Below are positions 49,681 to 57,668 of a stretch of DNA of 64,000 nucleotides, in pieces. The position numbers and the translations under genes are program-made. The stretch covers positions 124,001 through 188,000 of the forward strand of contig NZ_JAACZO010000022.1 of NCBI RefSeq assembly GCF_010993975.1, given 5' to 3'. The notes beneath the pieces are model-generated. The model saw only the letters and a list, made by a program, of their open reading frames with translations. It did not search any database and had not been told where the DNA came from. The stretch comes from Halomonas faecis (GTDB lineage Bacteria; Pseudomonadota; Gammaproteobacteria; Pseudomonadales; Halomonadaceae). The stretch's first letter is position 1, and every line of letters begins with the position of its first letter.

Positions 49681-49851
49681 TCAGGCGTCCACGACCTTGC
49701 GGCCACGATAGAAGCCATCGGGAGAGACGTGATGGCGCAGGTGAGTGGTACCGGTCTCCTTGTCCTGGGACAGGGTCGGCGCACTCAGGGCGTCGTGGCT
49801 ACGACGCATGCCGCGCTTGGAACGGGTCTTGCGGTTCTGTTGAACTGCCAT
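49681..49851 (-). CDS. rpmF: 50S ribosomal protein L32
   Basis: Small basic ribosomal protein. 56 residues read from the minus strand: starts [20 protein letters not shown] and ends [10 protein letters not shown], the usual non-zinc L32 of proteobacteria (no Cys). The middle is [21 protein letters not shown] chosen by homology; SD-like GGAGTG precedes it. Lies between yceD and plsX, a conserved yceD-rpmF-plsX group. Confidence 0.95.
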   Translation of the reverse strand: MAVQQNRKTRSKRGMRRSHDALSAPTLSQDKETGTTHLRHHVSPDGFYRGRKVVDA

Positions 49852-49884
49852 GGGATCACACTCCAGAGTGAATCGATCAAGAAA

Positions 49885-50412
49885 TCAGGTTTTGTCCTTG
49901 AGGCGCCGCAGCACCTCGAAGGGGCTGACGGCAGCCGGCGCCGGTGACTCCGCCGCCTTACCGCTGCTCAGCTGGTCGCGCGAAACGCTGCACTGCGCCT
50001 CGTCGTGGTAGACCGACTGGGGCAGGCTGAGGATCAACTCATCCTCCACCGTCGCCAGCAGGTCCAGCTGTTCGTTTTCCACCAGCACCGGTTCGTGGGT
50101 ACTCGGCAGGTCGGCCGCCAGCGCATCGCTGGTTACCATGCCCAGCAAGAATTCGCTCTCGACCTGCTGAGCCATGGGCACTAGGCAGCGCCGACAAGGC
50201 AGCTGCAACTCGGCCTTGAGGCGACCGTGAATCTCACGCCGCCCCTGGGCATCGATGGCGAAGTCGAGCCACACCGAACAGTCGCCTCTCTGCTCTCCCA
50301 CCTGTTCAGCCAGACGCACGAACCCACCCAGGGCCACCAAGCCCTCGAGGCGTTCGGCACGGGCAGCGAGCTTGTAAGGCTCGACCCAGTCGGGAAGTCG
50401 TGAGGTCAACAT
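49885..50412 (-). CDS. yceD: YceD/DUF177 23S rRNA accumulation protein
   Basis: Conserved protein needed for normal 23S rRNA levels in E. coli and plants; mechanism unclear. Start MLTSRLPDWVEPYKLA gives 175 residues and aligns in pattern with Pseudomonas YceD. It has the CRRC pair (LPCRRCLVPMAQQ), ENEQLDLLATVEDELILSLP and the C-terminal PFEVLRRLK block. First gene of yceD-rpmF-plsX-fabD-fabG; its ATG is only 9 bp from the -10 of a strong promoter, and no SD is seen. Confidence 0.9.
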   Translation of the reverse strand: MLTSRLPDWVEPYKLAARAERLEGLVALGGFVRLAEQVGEQRGDCSVWLDFAIDAQGRREIHGRLKAELQLPCRRCLVPMAQQVESEFLLGMVTSDALAADLPSTHEPVLVENEQLDLLATVEDELILSLPQSVYHDEAQCSVSRDQLSSGKAAESPAPAAVSPFEVLRRLKDKT

Positions 50413-50421
50413 AGGCGCGCA

Positions 50422-50450
50422 ATGATAGGCACTCCCCCCGCCCCTGTCAA
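50422..50450 (-). promoter_or_regulatory. Near-consensus sigma-70 promoter of the yceD-rpmF-plsX-fab operon
   Basis: Minus strand TTGACA (50450-50445, perfect), 17 bp, TATCAT (50427-50422, 5 of 6). The predicted transcript start falls 2-4 nt before the yceD ATG, so the message would be practically leaderless. Sequence facts are certain; use in vivo is inferred. Confidence 0.75.
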
Positions 50451-50535
50451 AGCCGCTGCGTCGGCAGCGTAACATGGCATACTGACTCGCCACTCGAGCG
50501 TTTCGCTCACCCACTTACCGTTTCAGGAGCCATGC

Positions 50536-51120
50536 ATGTCGCGCCTCGTTCTCGCTTCCGGCTCGCCTTTCCGCCGCCAGCTACTCGACCGCCTTGGTCT
50601 GTCCTATGCATGGGCCAGTCCGAACATCGACGAGACGCCCCGGTCCGGAGAGTCGCCACAAGCCTTGGTACACCGCCTGGCGCTGGCCAAGGCCAGCCAC
50701 CTGGCCGACGACTATCCGGCCCACTTGATCATCGGCTCCGATCAGGTTGCCGCGTTCGATGGCGACATCCTCGGCAAACCCGGCGACACCGAGAGCGCAT
50801 GCGCCCAGCTAATGCGTTTCTCGGGGCAGCGGGTACGCTTCCTTACCGGACTGGCGCTGCTCGACACAGCCAGCGGCCGGCATTGGGTATGCCACGAGCG
50901 TTTCGACGTGGTGTTCCGCGAGCTGAGCGAGGCCGAGATCGCCGCCTACGTCGAGCGCGAACAGCCGCTGGACAGCGCCGGCAGCTTCCGCATGGAGGGG
51001 CTGGGCATCGCCCTGTTCGAACGCCTGGAGGGAGACGACCCCAATGCCTTGATCGGCCTCCCCTTGATCCGCCTGTGCGCCCTGCTGCGCGAAGCGGGGC
51101 TGGACCCCCTCAAGCCATAA
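50536..51120 (+). CDS. yceF: Maf-family nucleotide pyrophosphatase, YceF type (m7GTP)
   Basis: Hydrolyses non-canonical nucleotides; the YceF branch prefers 7-methyl-GTP. 194 residues: LASGSPFRRQLL at the start, SPNIDET, IIGSDQVAAFDG (catalytic Asp), LGKPGDTESA, and GSFRMEGLGIALFERLEGDD, the YceF pattern rather than YhdE. SD AGGAG upstream of ATG. Divergent from yceD. The stop TAA is the start of repeat copy C. Confidence 0.9.
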   Translation: MSRLVLASGSPFRRQLLDRLGLSYAWASPNIDETPRSGESPQALVHRLALAKASHLADDYPAHLIIGSDQVAAFDGDILGKPGDTESACAQLMRFSGQRVRFLTGLALLDTASGRHWVCHERFDVVFRELSEAEIAAYVEREQPLDSAGSFRMEGLGIALFERLEGDDPNALIGLPLIRLCALLREAGLDPLKP

Positions 51121-51236
51121 GCTGGAAGCTGGCAGCTGGAAAACAGCATGTTGCCTCCGCAACCAGAGCCCGGGGTTTTCTTCCAGCTTCAAGCTTAAGC
51201 CTGCGAAGCAGGCGTGCTTCCAACTCCAGCTCGCCC
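51118..51236. repeat. Dispersed intergenic repeat, copy C (stop to stop)
   Basis: Starts with the yceF TAA and ends at the sppA stop TAG. Left arm AAGCTGGAAG (51119-51128) and right arm CTTCCAGCTT (51180-51189) are perfect complements 51 bp apart. An inner GCTGGCAGCTGG adds a third half-arm. A CCTGCGAAGCAGG mini-hairpin lies near the right end, in the place of CCGGCGAAGCCGG in copy B. Confidence 0.7.
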
Positions 51237-52318
51237 TAGGGGGCGAGCTGGTAACGTACCGGCGAACCACTTTCCGGCACGCCCAGCCACTCCAAGGCCA
51301 CCCGACCGAAGCGCCGGCCCAACCGCTCGAACGGATCGAGCTTGGGCGTGTAGTCGTGCAGCCGCACTTCGCCGAGACGGCTTCGCGCCACGCCTTCGAT
51401 GCTGTCCAGACCATCGATCAGCCCCAACGACAGCGCCTGCTCACCGCTCCAGATGAGCCCGCTGAACAGCGCCTCGTCATCCGCCAGGCGATCTCCTCGG
51501 CCTTCGCGCACGGCGTCGATGAACTGCCGATGCGTGGTCTCGAGCACCGACTGCCAGAAACGACGCTGATCCGGGGCCACCTCGGAGAAAGGGTCGAGAA
51601 AGGCCTTGTTTTCGCCGGCGGTATAGACGCGGCGCTCCACGCCGAGGCGATCGATGGCCTCCTCGAAGCCGAAGCCGGAGAAGATGACCCCGATGGAGCC
51701 CACCAGGCTGGCCGGTGAAGCGACGATCTCATCGGCCGCCGCGGCAACATAGTAGGCCCCGCTGGCACCCACGTCCTCGATCACCGCGATGATCGGCTTG
51801 TCGCCCTGCTCGCGCAGTCGCATGATCTCGTCGAACACCCGCTGCGACTGCACCGGACTGCCACCGGGGCTATCGATGTACAGCACCACCGCCTCTGCAC
51901 CCGGCGACTCCCAGGCCCGGTTGAGCCCGGCGATGAGCCGCTCGGCGCTGGCCGGCGCTTCCGCGTCGATGGCTCCCCTCAACTCCACCACCCCCAGGTG
52001 CGGGCGCTCGGGCTCACCGGTCATCGCCCCAGCGAAGAGGAGACCGTACAGCGTGGCGGAGAGCGCGCCCAGAATCAGCACGACGAAGACGAAACGGAAG
52101 AAGAGTTTCCAGCGACGACTGCGACGCTGCTCGGCCAGCACGCCGCCCACCCAGCGGTCGAGCATCTCCACCTGAGCCAGCCGCTCGCGAGCCTGCAGCG
52201 TCTCGGCGTCTTCGCGGCCGGACTCCGTCTCCGCCGAGGACGGTAGTGGCTCGCGCCCCCCACTCGGTGGCGATGCCTCGCCTTGGGTCCAGGGATCGTT
52301 GCGCTTGTCGTCGCTCAT
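51236..52318 (-). CDS. sppA: Signal peptide peptidase SppA (S49 family, short form)
   Basis: Membrane serine protease that degrades cleaved signal peptides. 360 residues: cytosolic, low-complexity N-terminus, one membrane helix about 72-96, then the S49 domain with nucleophile Ser186 in DVGASGAYYVA and general base Lys238 in GENKAFLDP; the 52-residue spacing equals that of B. subtilis SppA. This single-domain form is about half the E. coli length and acts as an oligomer. Conserved place between the HAD gene and maf/yceF as in Pseudomonas. Confidence 0.9.
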   Translation of the reverse strand: MSDDKRNDPWTQGEASPPSGGREPLPSSAETESGREDAETLQARERLAQVEMLDRWVGGVLAEQRRSRRWKLFFRFVFVVLILGALSATLYGLLFAGAMTGEPERPHLGVVELRGAIDAEAPASAERLIAGLNRAWESPGAEAVVLYIDSPGGSPVQSQRVFDEIMRLREQGDKPIIAVIEDVGASGAYYVAAAADEIVASPASLVGSIGVIFSGFGFEEAIDRLGVERRVYTAGENKAFLDPFSEVAPDQRRFWQSVLETTHRQFIDAVREGRGDRLADDEALFSGLIWSGEQALSLGLIDGLDSIEGVARSRLGEVRLHDYTPKLDPFERLGRRFGRVALEWLGVPESGSPVRYQLAP

Positions 52319-52375
52319 TTCAACGCGTACTCCTGTTGACGAATTGCCAGGTCATGGCGAACCGAAGGGACAGGC

Positions 52376-53026
52376 TCAACGATCCAGCCAATCGAACAGT
52401 GCCGCAACGCTCTCGGCCGTGTAAACGGGGCGACTCGCCTCGAGCCGCGCCGGTGCGTGCACACCCCAGGTAACGGCTACCCGGTCCATGTCCATTGCCC
52501 GCGCCATTTCCAGGTCGTACTCGGTATCGCCCACCATCACCGCCGCGCCGACATCGACGCCCAGCTCGGCCAGAAGCTCCTCGAGCATCAGCGGATGGGG
52601 CTTGGAGCGTGTCTCGTCGGCGGTTCGACTGGCATGGAACCAGTGGCCGCTATCGCTTTCACGGAAGCCGCGATCGAGCCCTTTGCGACTCTTGCCGGTG
52701 GCCACTGCCAAACGCCGCCCGGGCGGGACGCGCAAACGCGCGACCCCCTCGTTCACACCGGGGAAGAAGCGCATGGGAGTGGTATCGCCCTGCACGAAAT
52801 GGAACGCGTAACGGCTGCGCAGCAGCTCCGCGCGTTCGGCATCGATGCCGGGACAGAGACGTGCAATCGCCTCGGGCAGCCCCAAGCCGATGATGTCGCG
52901 CACCGCCTCGTCGGACAGCGCTCCCCAGCCCGCCTCGTGGGCAGCTGCCTGCATGCTGGACACGATGCGAGCGGCAGAGTCCATCAGGGTGCCGTCCCAG
53001 TCGAAGATCACCAGTCGGTAACGCAT
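52376..53026 (-). CDS. HAD-superfamily phosphatase (Gph-like)
   Basis: Probable phosphoglycolate-type phosphatase; substrate not known. 216 residues with HAD motifs I FDWDGTLMDS (nucleophile Asp), II AVATGKSRKG, III SKPHPLML (Lys) and IV MVGDTEYDLEMA. The cap domain is helical, class C1. It lies 57 bp upstream of sppA and 48 bp after rluC; Pseudomonas has the same trio, which suggests a conserved operon rather than a shared pathway. Confidence 0.87.
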   Translation of the reverse strand: MRYRLVIFDWDGTLMDSAARIVSSMQAAAHEAGWGALSDEAVRDIIGLGLPEAIARLCPGIDAERAELLRSRYAFHFVQGDTTPMRFFPGVNEGVARLRVPPGRRLAVATGKSRKGLDRGFRESDSGHWFHASRTADETRSKPHPLMLEELLAELGVDVGAAVMVGDTEYDLEMARAMDMDRVAVTWGVHAPARLEASRPVYTAESVAALFDWLDR

Positions 53027-53074
53027 CGCCTCTCCGCTTTGTCATCGGCAGTCGTGTATTGGCTGACCCGGCGC

Positions 53075-54022
53075 CTAACCGAGCGTCCTGGCGCGCATGA
53101 GCACGCCCTCCAGATCATCGGGCAGCGGCGCGCGAATCTGCACCGGCCGACCGCTGGTCGGCTCCGGAAAGGTGAGTGCCGCCGCATGCAGGAAGAGTCG
53201 CGACAGACCCAGTTGCCTGGCCAGCGCCTTGCCCTCGCGGGAACCGTACTTGTCATCGCCCAGCAAGGCATGCCCGGCATGCACGGCATGGACGCGAATC
53301 TGGTGGGTGCGACCGGTGAGCGGCTCCGCCTGCACCAGGGTGACCTGGGGCATGGCCTCACGCACCGCGAAGCGAGTGCGCGCCACTTTTCCCGCGGGGT
53401 CGACCCGAACGCGACGCTCGCCGTTCCCCAGGGTATAGCGGTCCAGGCGTGCGCTGACGAAGTCGCGACGGGTCGGCCAGCGCCCCGCCACCAGGGCGAG
53501 ATACTGCTTGTCCATGCGCTGCTGCTTGAGCGACTCGTTCAGCGCCAGCAACGCCGGGCGCGATTTGGCCAGCAGCAGGCAACCGGAGGTATCGCGATCG
53601 AGACGATGCACGAGTTCCAGAAAATCGAGATCCTCGCGCACCTGACGCAGCGCCTCGATCAGTCCGATCTTGACGCCGCTGCCACCATGCACGGCCAGCC
53701 CCGCCGGCTTATTGATCACCAGCCAGTCCCGTCCTTCGAGCAGGACGCTGCCGGCCAGCAGGTTGCGCAGATTGTCGCTGACTTCGCGGACCGCCTCACG
53801 AGGCGACAGCCTGAGCGGAGGAATGCGCACCATGTCGCCGGTCGCCAGACGCGTATCGGCCTTGACGCGTTTCTTGTTCACCCGCACCTCACCCTTGCGC
53901 ACGATACGGTAGACAAGCGCACGCGGCACGCCCTTGAGACGCGTGACCAGGAAGTTGTCGATACGCTGGCCGGCCTGGCCCTCGCCCACTTCCACCCACT
54001 GCACATCGCGTCCTTCGGTCAT
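53075..54022 (-). CDS. rluC: 23S rRNA pseudouridine(955/2504/2580) synthase RluC
   Basis: Isomerises three uridines near the peptidyl transferase centre. Start MTEGRDVQWVEV gives 315 residues: S4 RNA-binding domain about 20-80 (GQRIDNFLVTRL), catalytic Asp in HRLDRDTSGCLL, WLVINKPAGLAVHGG, and C-terminal GRTHQIRVHAVHAGH. Longer frames upstream lie in the rne leader and are non-coding. Divergent from rne, the same arrangement as in E. coli. Confidence 0.94.
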   Translation of the reverse strand: MTEGRDVQWVEVGEGQAGQRIDNFLVTRLKGVPRALVYRIVRKGEVRVNKKRVKADTRLATGDMVRIPPLRLSPREAVREVSDNLRNLLAGSVLLEGRDWLVINKPAGLAVHGGSGVKIGLIEALRQVREDLDFLELVHRLDRDTSGCLLLAKSRPALLALNESLKQQRMDKQYLALVAGRWPTRRDFVSARLDRYTLGNGERRVRVDPAGKVARTRFAVREAMPQVTLVQAEPLTGRTHQIRVHAVHAGHALLGDDKYGSREGKALARQLGLSRLFLHAAALTFPEPTSGRPVQIRAPLPDDLEGVLMRARTLG

Positions 54023-54661
54023 GGCTCTCCCGCTCGAGAAGTCGTTGTGAATCGGCATTCTATCGCACTGCAGTACATTCTGCGCCAATTGCCGCTCCCC
54101 CCCATTGCTGCTATATTGCCAGCTCGCTCGGATGGATCCCTTCGGTCCCCTAGCGCCTGCCCGACAGACACGCAGGCCGGAGCGACGAAATCGGGCCGCG
54201 ACGACCCACCCGAAGATGCTGCACATATCGACGAATGAGACGAGTCGCAACGCCGCCATTCGCTCATGCAGGCATTTGTGCCGCGTTTCCGGGACGGTCC
54301 CGCCGCCGACGAGTGGACCCAGAAACAGACAAGCAGTAACGCCACGCCCGGATCCCGCTTGCCCCCACGGGCGCGAGCAGTGGCCACGGGAATCGTTCAA
54401 CATCGTGTCGGTGGCCGGCGTTGGCGAATCGATGAATGCCAGGTGTCTGGTGGAGACCGCAGGGCCGGATGGGCATAGAACCCCACCGAGACACGTCTTG
54501 CCTCCACCGCGTACTCAACAGGATCATGTCGTATCGGGCTCAAGCGACCCGGTACCGATCGGGCGCCACTGCGCATCCGCGACATGCGCTGAGCACAAGC
54601 ACGCAGCACCAGCGGTTCGCCGTCGCCAAGGCTCGCCGACGCATTCAGTTTGCGAGACGAC
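54023..54661. other. Divergent intergenic region rluC / rne, including a long rne leader
   Basis: 639 bp with no supported gene on either strand; the frames crossing it have no family features. A TAGAAT at 54062-54057 (minus) may serve rluC. The rne promoter candidate at 54089 leaves a leader of about 540 nt. In E. coli the 361-nt rne leader folds and lets RNase E repress its own synthesis; a long leader here fits that idea. Confidence 0.6.
54089..54117 (+). promoter_or_regulatory. Candidate rne promoter
   Basis: TTGCCG (54089-54094), 17 bp, TATATT (54112-54117): 4 of 6 and 5 of 6 consensus matches at ideal spacing. The start of transcription would be about 54124. Confidence 0.5.
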
Positions 54662-57616
54662 ATGAAACGCATGCTCATCAATGCGACCCAGCCGGAAGAG
54701 CTGCGGGTCGCCCTGGTCGATGGACAACGCCTCTACGACCTGGACATCGAGTCCGGTGCCCGGGAGCAGAAGAAAGCCAACATCTACCGCGGCCGCATTA
54801 CCCGCGTCGAACCCTCCCTGGAAGCCGCCTTCGTCGATTTCGGCGCCGAACGCCACGGCTTTCTGCCCCTCAAGGAAGTGGCCCGTGAGTACTTCCTCAA
54901 AGAGACCTCCGGGCGACCCAGCATCAAGGAGGTGCTCAAGGAAGGCCAGGAAGTCATCGTGCAGGTGGACAAGGAAGAGCGCGGCAACAAGGGAGCGGCG
55001 CTGACCACTTTCATCAGCCTGGCCGGACGCTTCCTGGTGCTGATGCCCAACAATCCCCGCGCCGGCGGCATCTCGCGGCGCATCGAGGGTGAGGAGCGCA
55101 GCCAGCTCAAGGACGCCATGGGTCAGCTCACGGTGCCCGACAAGATGGGCGTCATCGTACGCACCGCCGGCATCGGCCGCTCCCCCGAAGAGCTGCAGTG
55201 GGATCTCGACTACCTCGTGCAGGTGTGGGAAGCGATCACCGAGGAGGCCGGCAAGCGCCCGGCCCCCTTCCTGATCTACCGCGAATCCAACGTCATCATT
55301 CGTGCCATGCGCGACTACCTGCGCCAGGACATCGGCGAGGTACTGATCGATAGCGAACAGGTGCATCAGGACGCGCTCTCTTTCATCCGCCAGGTGATGC
55401 CCTCCTACCAGCAGAAAATCAAGCTCTACGCCGACGAGGTACCGCTGTTCTCGCGATTCCAGATCGAGTCGCAGATCGAGACCGCCTACGAGCGCGAGGT
55501 CAAGCTGCCCTCCGGCGGCTCCATCGTCATCGACCACACCGAAGCGCTGGTTTCCATCGACATCAACTCGGCGCGCGCCACCCGCGGCAGCGACATCGAG
55601 GAGACGGCCCTACAGACCAACGTGGAGGCCGCCGACGAGATCGCCCGTCAGCTGCGCCTGCGCGACATCGGCGGTCTCGTGGTTATCGACTTCATCGACA
55701 TGAGCCCCGCGCGCAACCAGCGCGAGGTCGAGAACCGCATGCGCGACGCGCTCAAGCTCGACCGCGCTCGGGTTCAGATCGGCCGCATCTCGCGCTTCGG
55801 CCTGATGGAGATGTCGCGTCAGCGGCTGCGCCCTTCGCTGGGCGAGACCAGCGGCGTGGTCTGCCCGCGCTGCAACGGCCAGGGCACCATTCGCGACGTG
55901 CGCTCCATCTCGCTGTCCATCATGCGCCTGATCGAAGAAGAGGCCATGAAGGAGCGCAGCGCCCAGATTCGCGCGATCCTGCCGGTACCCGTCGCCACCT
56001 ATCTGCTCAATGAAAAGCGCAACGTGCTGGCCGACATCGAGCGCCGCCAGGAAGTGCGTCTGCTGGTGCTGCCGAGCCCCGACATGCACACACCGCACTA
56101 CGACGTGCAGCGCCTGCGCGACGACCACGTCGAGGAAGAAGGCATCCTCGACAAGTCGAGCTTCGAGCTCTCCACCGACAGCGAAGTCGGCAAGGAACCG
56201 GATACCGGCACCGCCAAACCCGCCGCGCGTGCCGAAGCCGCGGTCAAGACGGTGATCCACAACGAGCCGGCTCCCGCCTCGCTGCAGCAGCAGCCCCCCA
56301 GTCCGCCAGCGACGTCCCCCTCTCTGCCGGCTCCCGCCGGCGTACTCGGTCGTCTGGTGAAAGGCGTCGCCAAATGGCTCGGCAGCGACGAGGCCAGCGA
56401 AGCCGAAGCCCCGGCCGCGAGTCCCAAGCCGAGCGACAAATCCACCCAAGACACGCGTGGCAGCAGAGAGTCGCGCAGCGACCGTGGCCGAAACCGTCCG
56501 CCGCGCAACGATGCACGCAATGAAGGCCGTCATCAGGGCAATCAGAGCCGCTCTTCGGAAGCCGGCCGTGGCGATGCGCGCAGCGATGGTGACGAAGGAC
56601 GGCGCGGCAGCCGTGGTGGCCGTGGACGCGACACGCCCCAGACGGACAAACCGTCAGCACGAGACAACAATCGCGGACGCGATGCCACCCGCAAGACACC
56701 AGTCGACAAAACGGCTGACAAGCCCTCCGGCAACGGCAAAGCGAGCGAAAAGCCAACCCGCGAAAAAGCGGCAGACACTGCCAAGGGCGACAGCGGCAAA
56801 CCCAAGCGCACGCGCAATAACCCGCGCAGCCGCACTCGCCAGCACGCCATCAAGCCCGAGGCAGAAGCCGAGCAGCAGCGCCTGCAGGCAGAGGCCGACG
56901 AGGCCAAGGCAGCGGACCCCACCACCGAAATAACGGCAGAGGTCGCCGAGGCCAGGCCGGCAAACAAGCCCGCCGAGCCCAAGGCCGACGCACCCAAAGC
57001 CGAGGCCAAACCGGCAGACAAGACCGCCGAGCCCAAGGCCGATGCGCCCAAGCCTCAGGCCAAGCCGGCAGACAAGCCCGCCGAGCCCAAGGCCGAAACG
57101 CCCAAGCCCGAGGCCAAGTCGGAAGACAAGCCCGCCGAGCCCAAGGCCGATGCGCCCAAGCCCGAGGCCAAGCCGGCAGACAAGCCCGCCGAGCCCAAGG
57201 CCGACGCGCCCAAGCCCGAGGCCAAGCCGGCAGACAAGCCCGCCGAGCCCAAGGCCGAAACGCCCAAGCCCGAGGCCAAGCCGGCAGACAAGCCCGCCGA
57301 GCCCAAGGCCGACGCGCCCAAGCCCGAGGCCAAGCCGGCAGACAAGCCCGCCGAGCCCAAGGCCGACGCGCCCAAGCCCGAGGCCAAGCCGGCAGACAAG
57401 CCGGCAGACAAGCCCGCCGAGCCCAAGGCCGACGCGCCCAAGCCCGAGGCCAAGCCGGCAGACAAGCCCGCCGAGTCCAAGGCGGAGGGCACCAAGAAAA
57501 CCGCAACGGAGTCCCCCGAGTCCAACCGCCGTCGGCGGCGCCGGGCACACAATGACCCGCGCGAGATCCGTCGCCGCGAACAGGAAGCCAAAGCGCAGCA
57601 AGGCAACCAGGGGTAA
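54662..57616 (+). CDS. rne: Ribonuclease E
   Basis: Essential endoribonuclease and degradosome scaffold at the inner membrane; starts mRNA decay and matures rRNA and tRNA. ATG start [10 protein letters not shown] gives 984 residues. S1 domain about 38-120 ([20 protein letters not shown]), 5' sensor, DNase I-like catalytic part with Asp300 (VSIDINS) and Asp343 (VIDFIDM), spaced 43 as in E. coli, and Zn-link Cys401/Cys404 (CPRCNGQGT). The catalytic half ends near 510. The tail (about 510-984) is disordered: an Arg-rich part about 590-700 and nine 18-residue repeats at 769-934. A strong terminator follows. Confidence 0.96.
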   Translation: MKRMLINATQPEELRVALVDGQRLYDLDIESGAREQKKANIYRGRITRVEPSLEAAFVDFGAERHGFLPLKEVAREYFLKETSGRPSIKEVLKEGQEVIVQVDKEERGNKGAALTTFISLAGRFLVLMPNNPRAGGISRRIEGEERSQLKDAMGQLTVPDKMGVIVRTAGIGRSPEELQWDLDYLVQVWEAITEEAGKRPAPFLIYRESNVIIRAMRDYLRQDIGEVLIDSEQVHQDALSFIRQVMPSYQQKIKLYADEVPLFSRFQIESQIETAYEREVKLPSGGSIVIDHTEALVSIDINSARATRGSDIEETALQTNVEAADEIARQLRLRDIGGLVVIDFIDMSPARNQREVENRMRDALKLDRARVQIGRISRFGLMEMSRQRLRPSLGETSGVVCPRCNGQGTIRDVRSISLSIMRLIEEEAMKERSAQIRAILPVPVATYLLNEKRNVLADIERRQEVRLLVLPSPDMHTPHYDVQRLRDDHVEEEGILDKSSFELSTDSEVGKEPDTGTAKPAARAEAAVKTVIHNEPAPASLQQQPPSPPATSPSLPAPAGVLGRLVKGVAKWLGSDEASEAEAPAASPKPSDKSTQDTRGSRESRSDRGRNRPPRNDARNEGRHQGNQSRSSEAGRGDARSDGDEGRRGSRGGRGRDTPQTDKPSARDNNRGRDATRKTPVDKTADKPSGNGKASEKPTREKAADTAKGDSGKPKRTRNNPRSRTRQHAIKPEAEAEQQRLQAEADEAKAADPTTEITAEVAEARPANKPAEPKADAPKAEAKPADKTAEPKADAPKPQAKPADKPAEPKAETPKPEAKSEDKPAEPKADAPKPEAKPADKPAEPKADAPKPEAKPADKPAEPKAETPKPEAKPADKPAEPKADAPKPEAKPADKPAEPKADAPKPEAKPADKPADKPAEPKADAPKPEAKPADKPAESKAEGTKKTATESPESNRRRRRRAHNDPREIRRREQEAKAQQGNQG
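56966..57463 (+). repeat. 54-bp minisatellite in the RNase E tail
   Basis: Nine tandem units of 54 bp encode [18 protein letters not shown] with few changes (KAETP in units 3 and 6; SED in unit 3; T for P in unit 2). Unit 8 carries an extra 12-bp KPAD copy at 57398-57409, and a tenth partial unit begins at 57464. The near identity at DNA level shows recent expansion and probable length variation between strains. Confidence 0.95.
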
Positions 57617-57632
57617 GGCTCCGCGCGTCACC

Positions 57633-57668
57633 CACCATCGCCCGCTTGCCAGCGGGCGATGGTGTTTT
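57633..57668 (+). terminator. Rho-independent terminator of rne
   Basis: Perfect 14-bp stem CACCATCGCCCGCT / AGCGGGCGATGGTG with loop TGCC, followed by TTTT. The T-run holds the minus-strand TAA of murB. Confidence 0.9.

Noticed and set aside
52457-54238. 593-codon plus-strand frame opposite the HAD gene and rluC
   Set aside because: It crosses two well-supported minus-strand genes and their gap; no domain features.
54023-54403. N-terminal extension of rluC
   Set aside because: The upstream 127 codons have no S4 or synthase sequence and lie across the rne promoter; the ATG at 54022 gives the normal RluC start.
54105-54665. 186-codon plus-strand frame in the rne leader
   Set aside because: No SD or family features and overlaps the start of rne; likely untranslated leader.
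56966-57463. Regular repeats that might suggest a CRISPR array
   Set aside because: Units are contiguous in-frame coding repeats without unique spacers, inside rne.
56654-57631. Long minus-strand frames opposite the rne tail (up to 325 codons, [11 protein letters not shown]-type repeats)
   Set aside because: They are mirror images of the Pro/Lys/Glu repeat in a GC-rich tract; no start signal, no family, and the plus-strand frame is RNase E.
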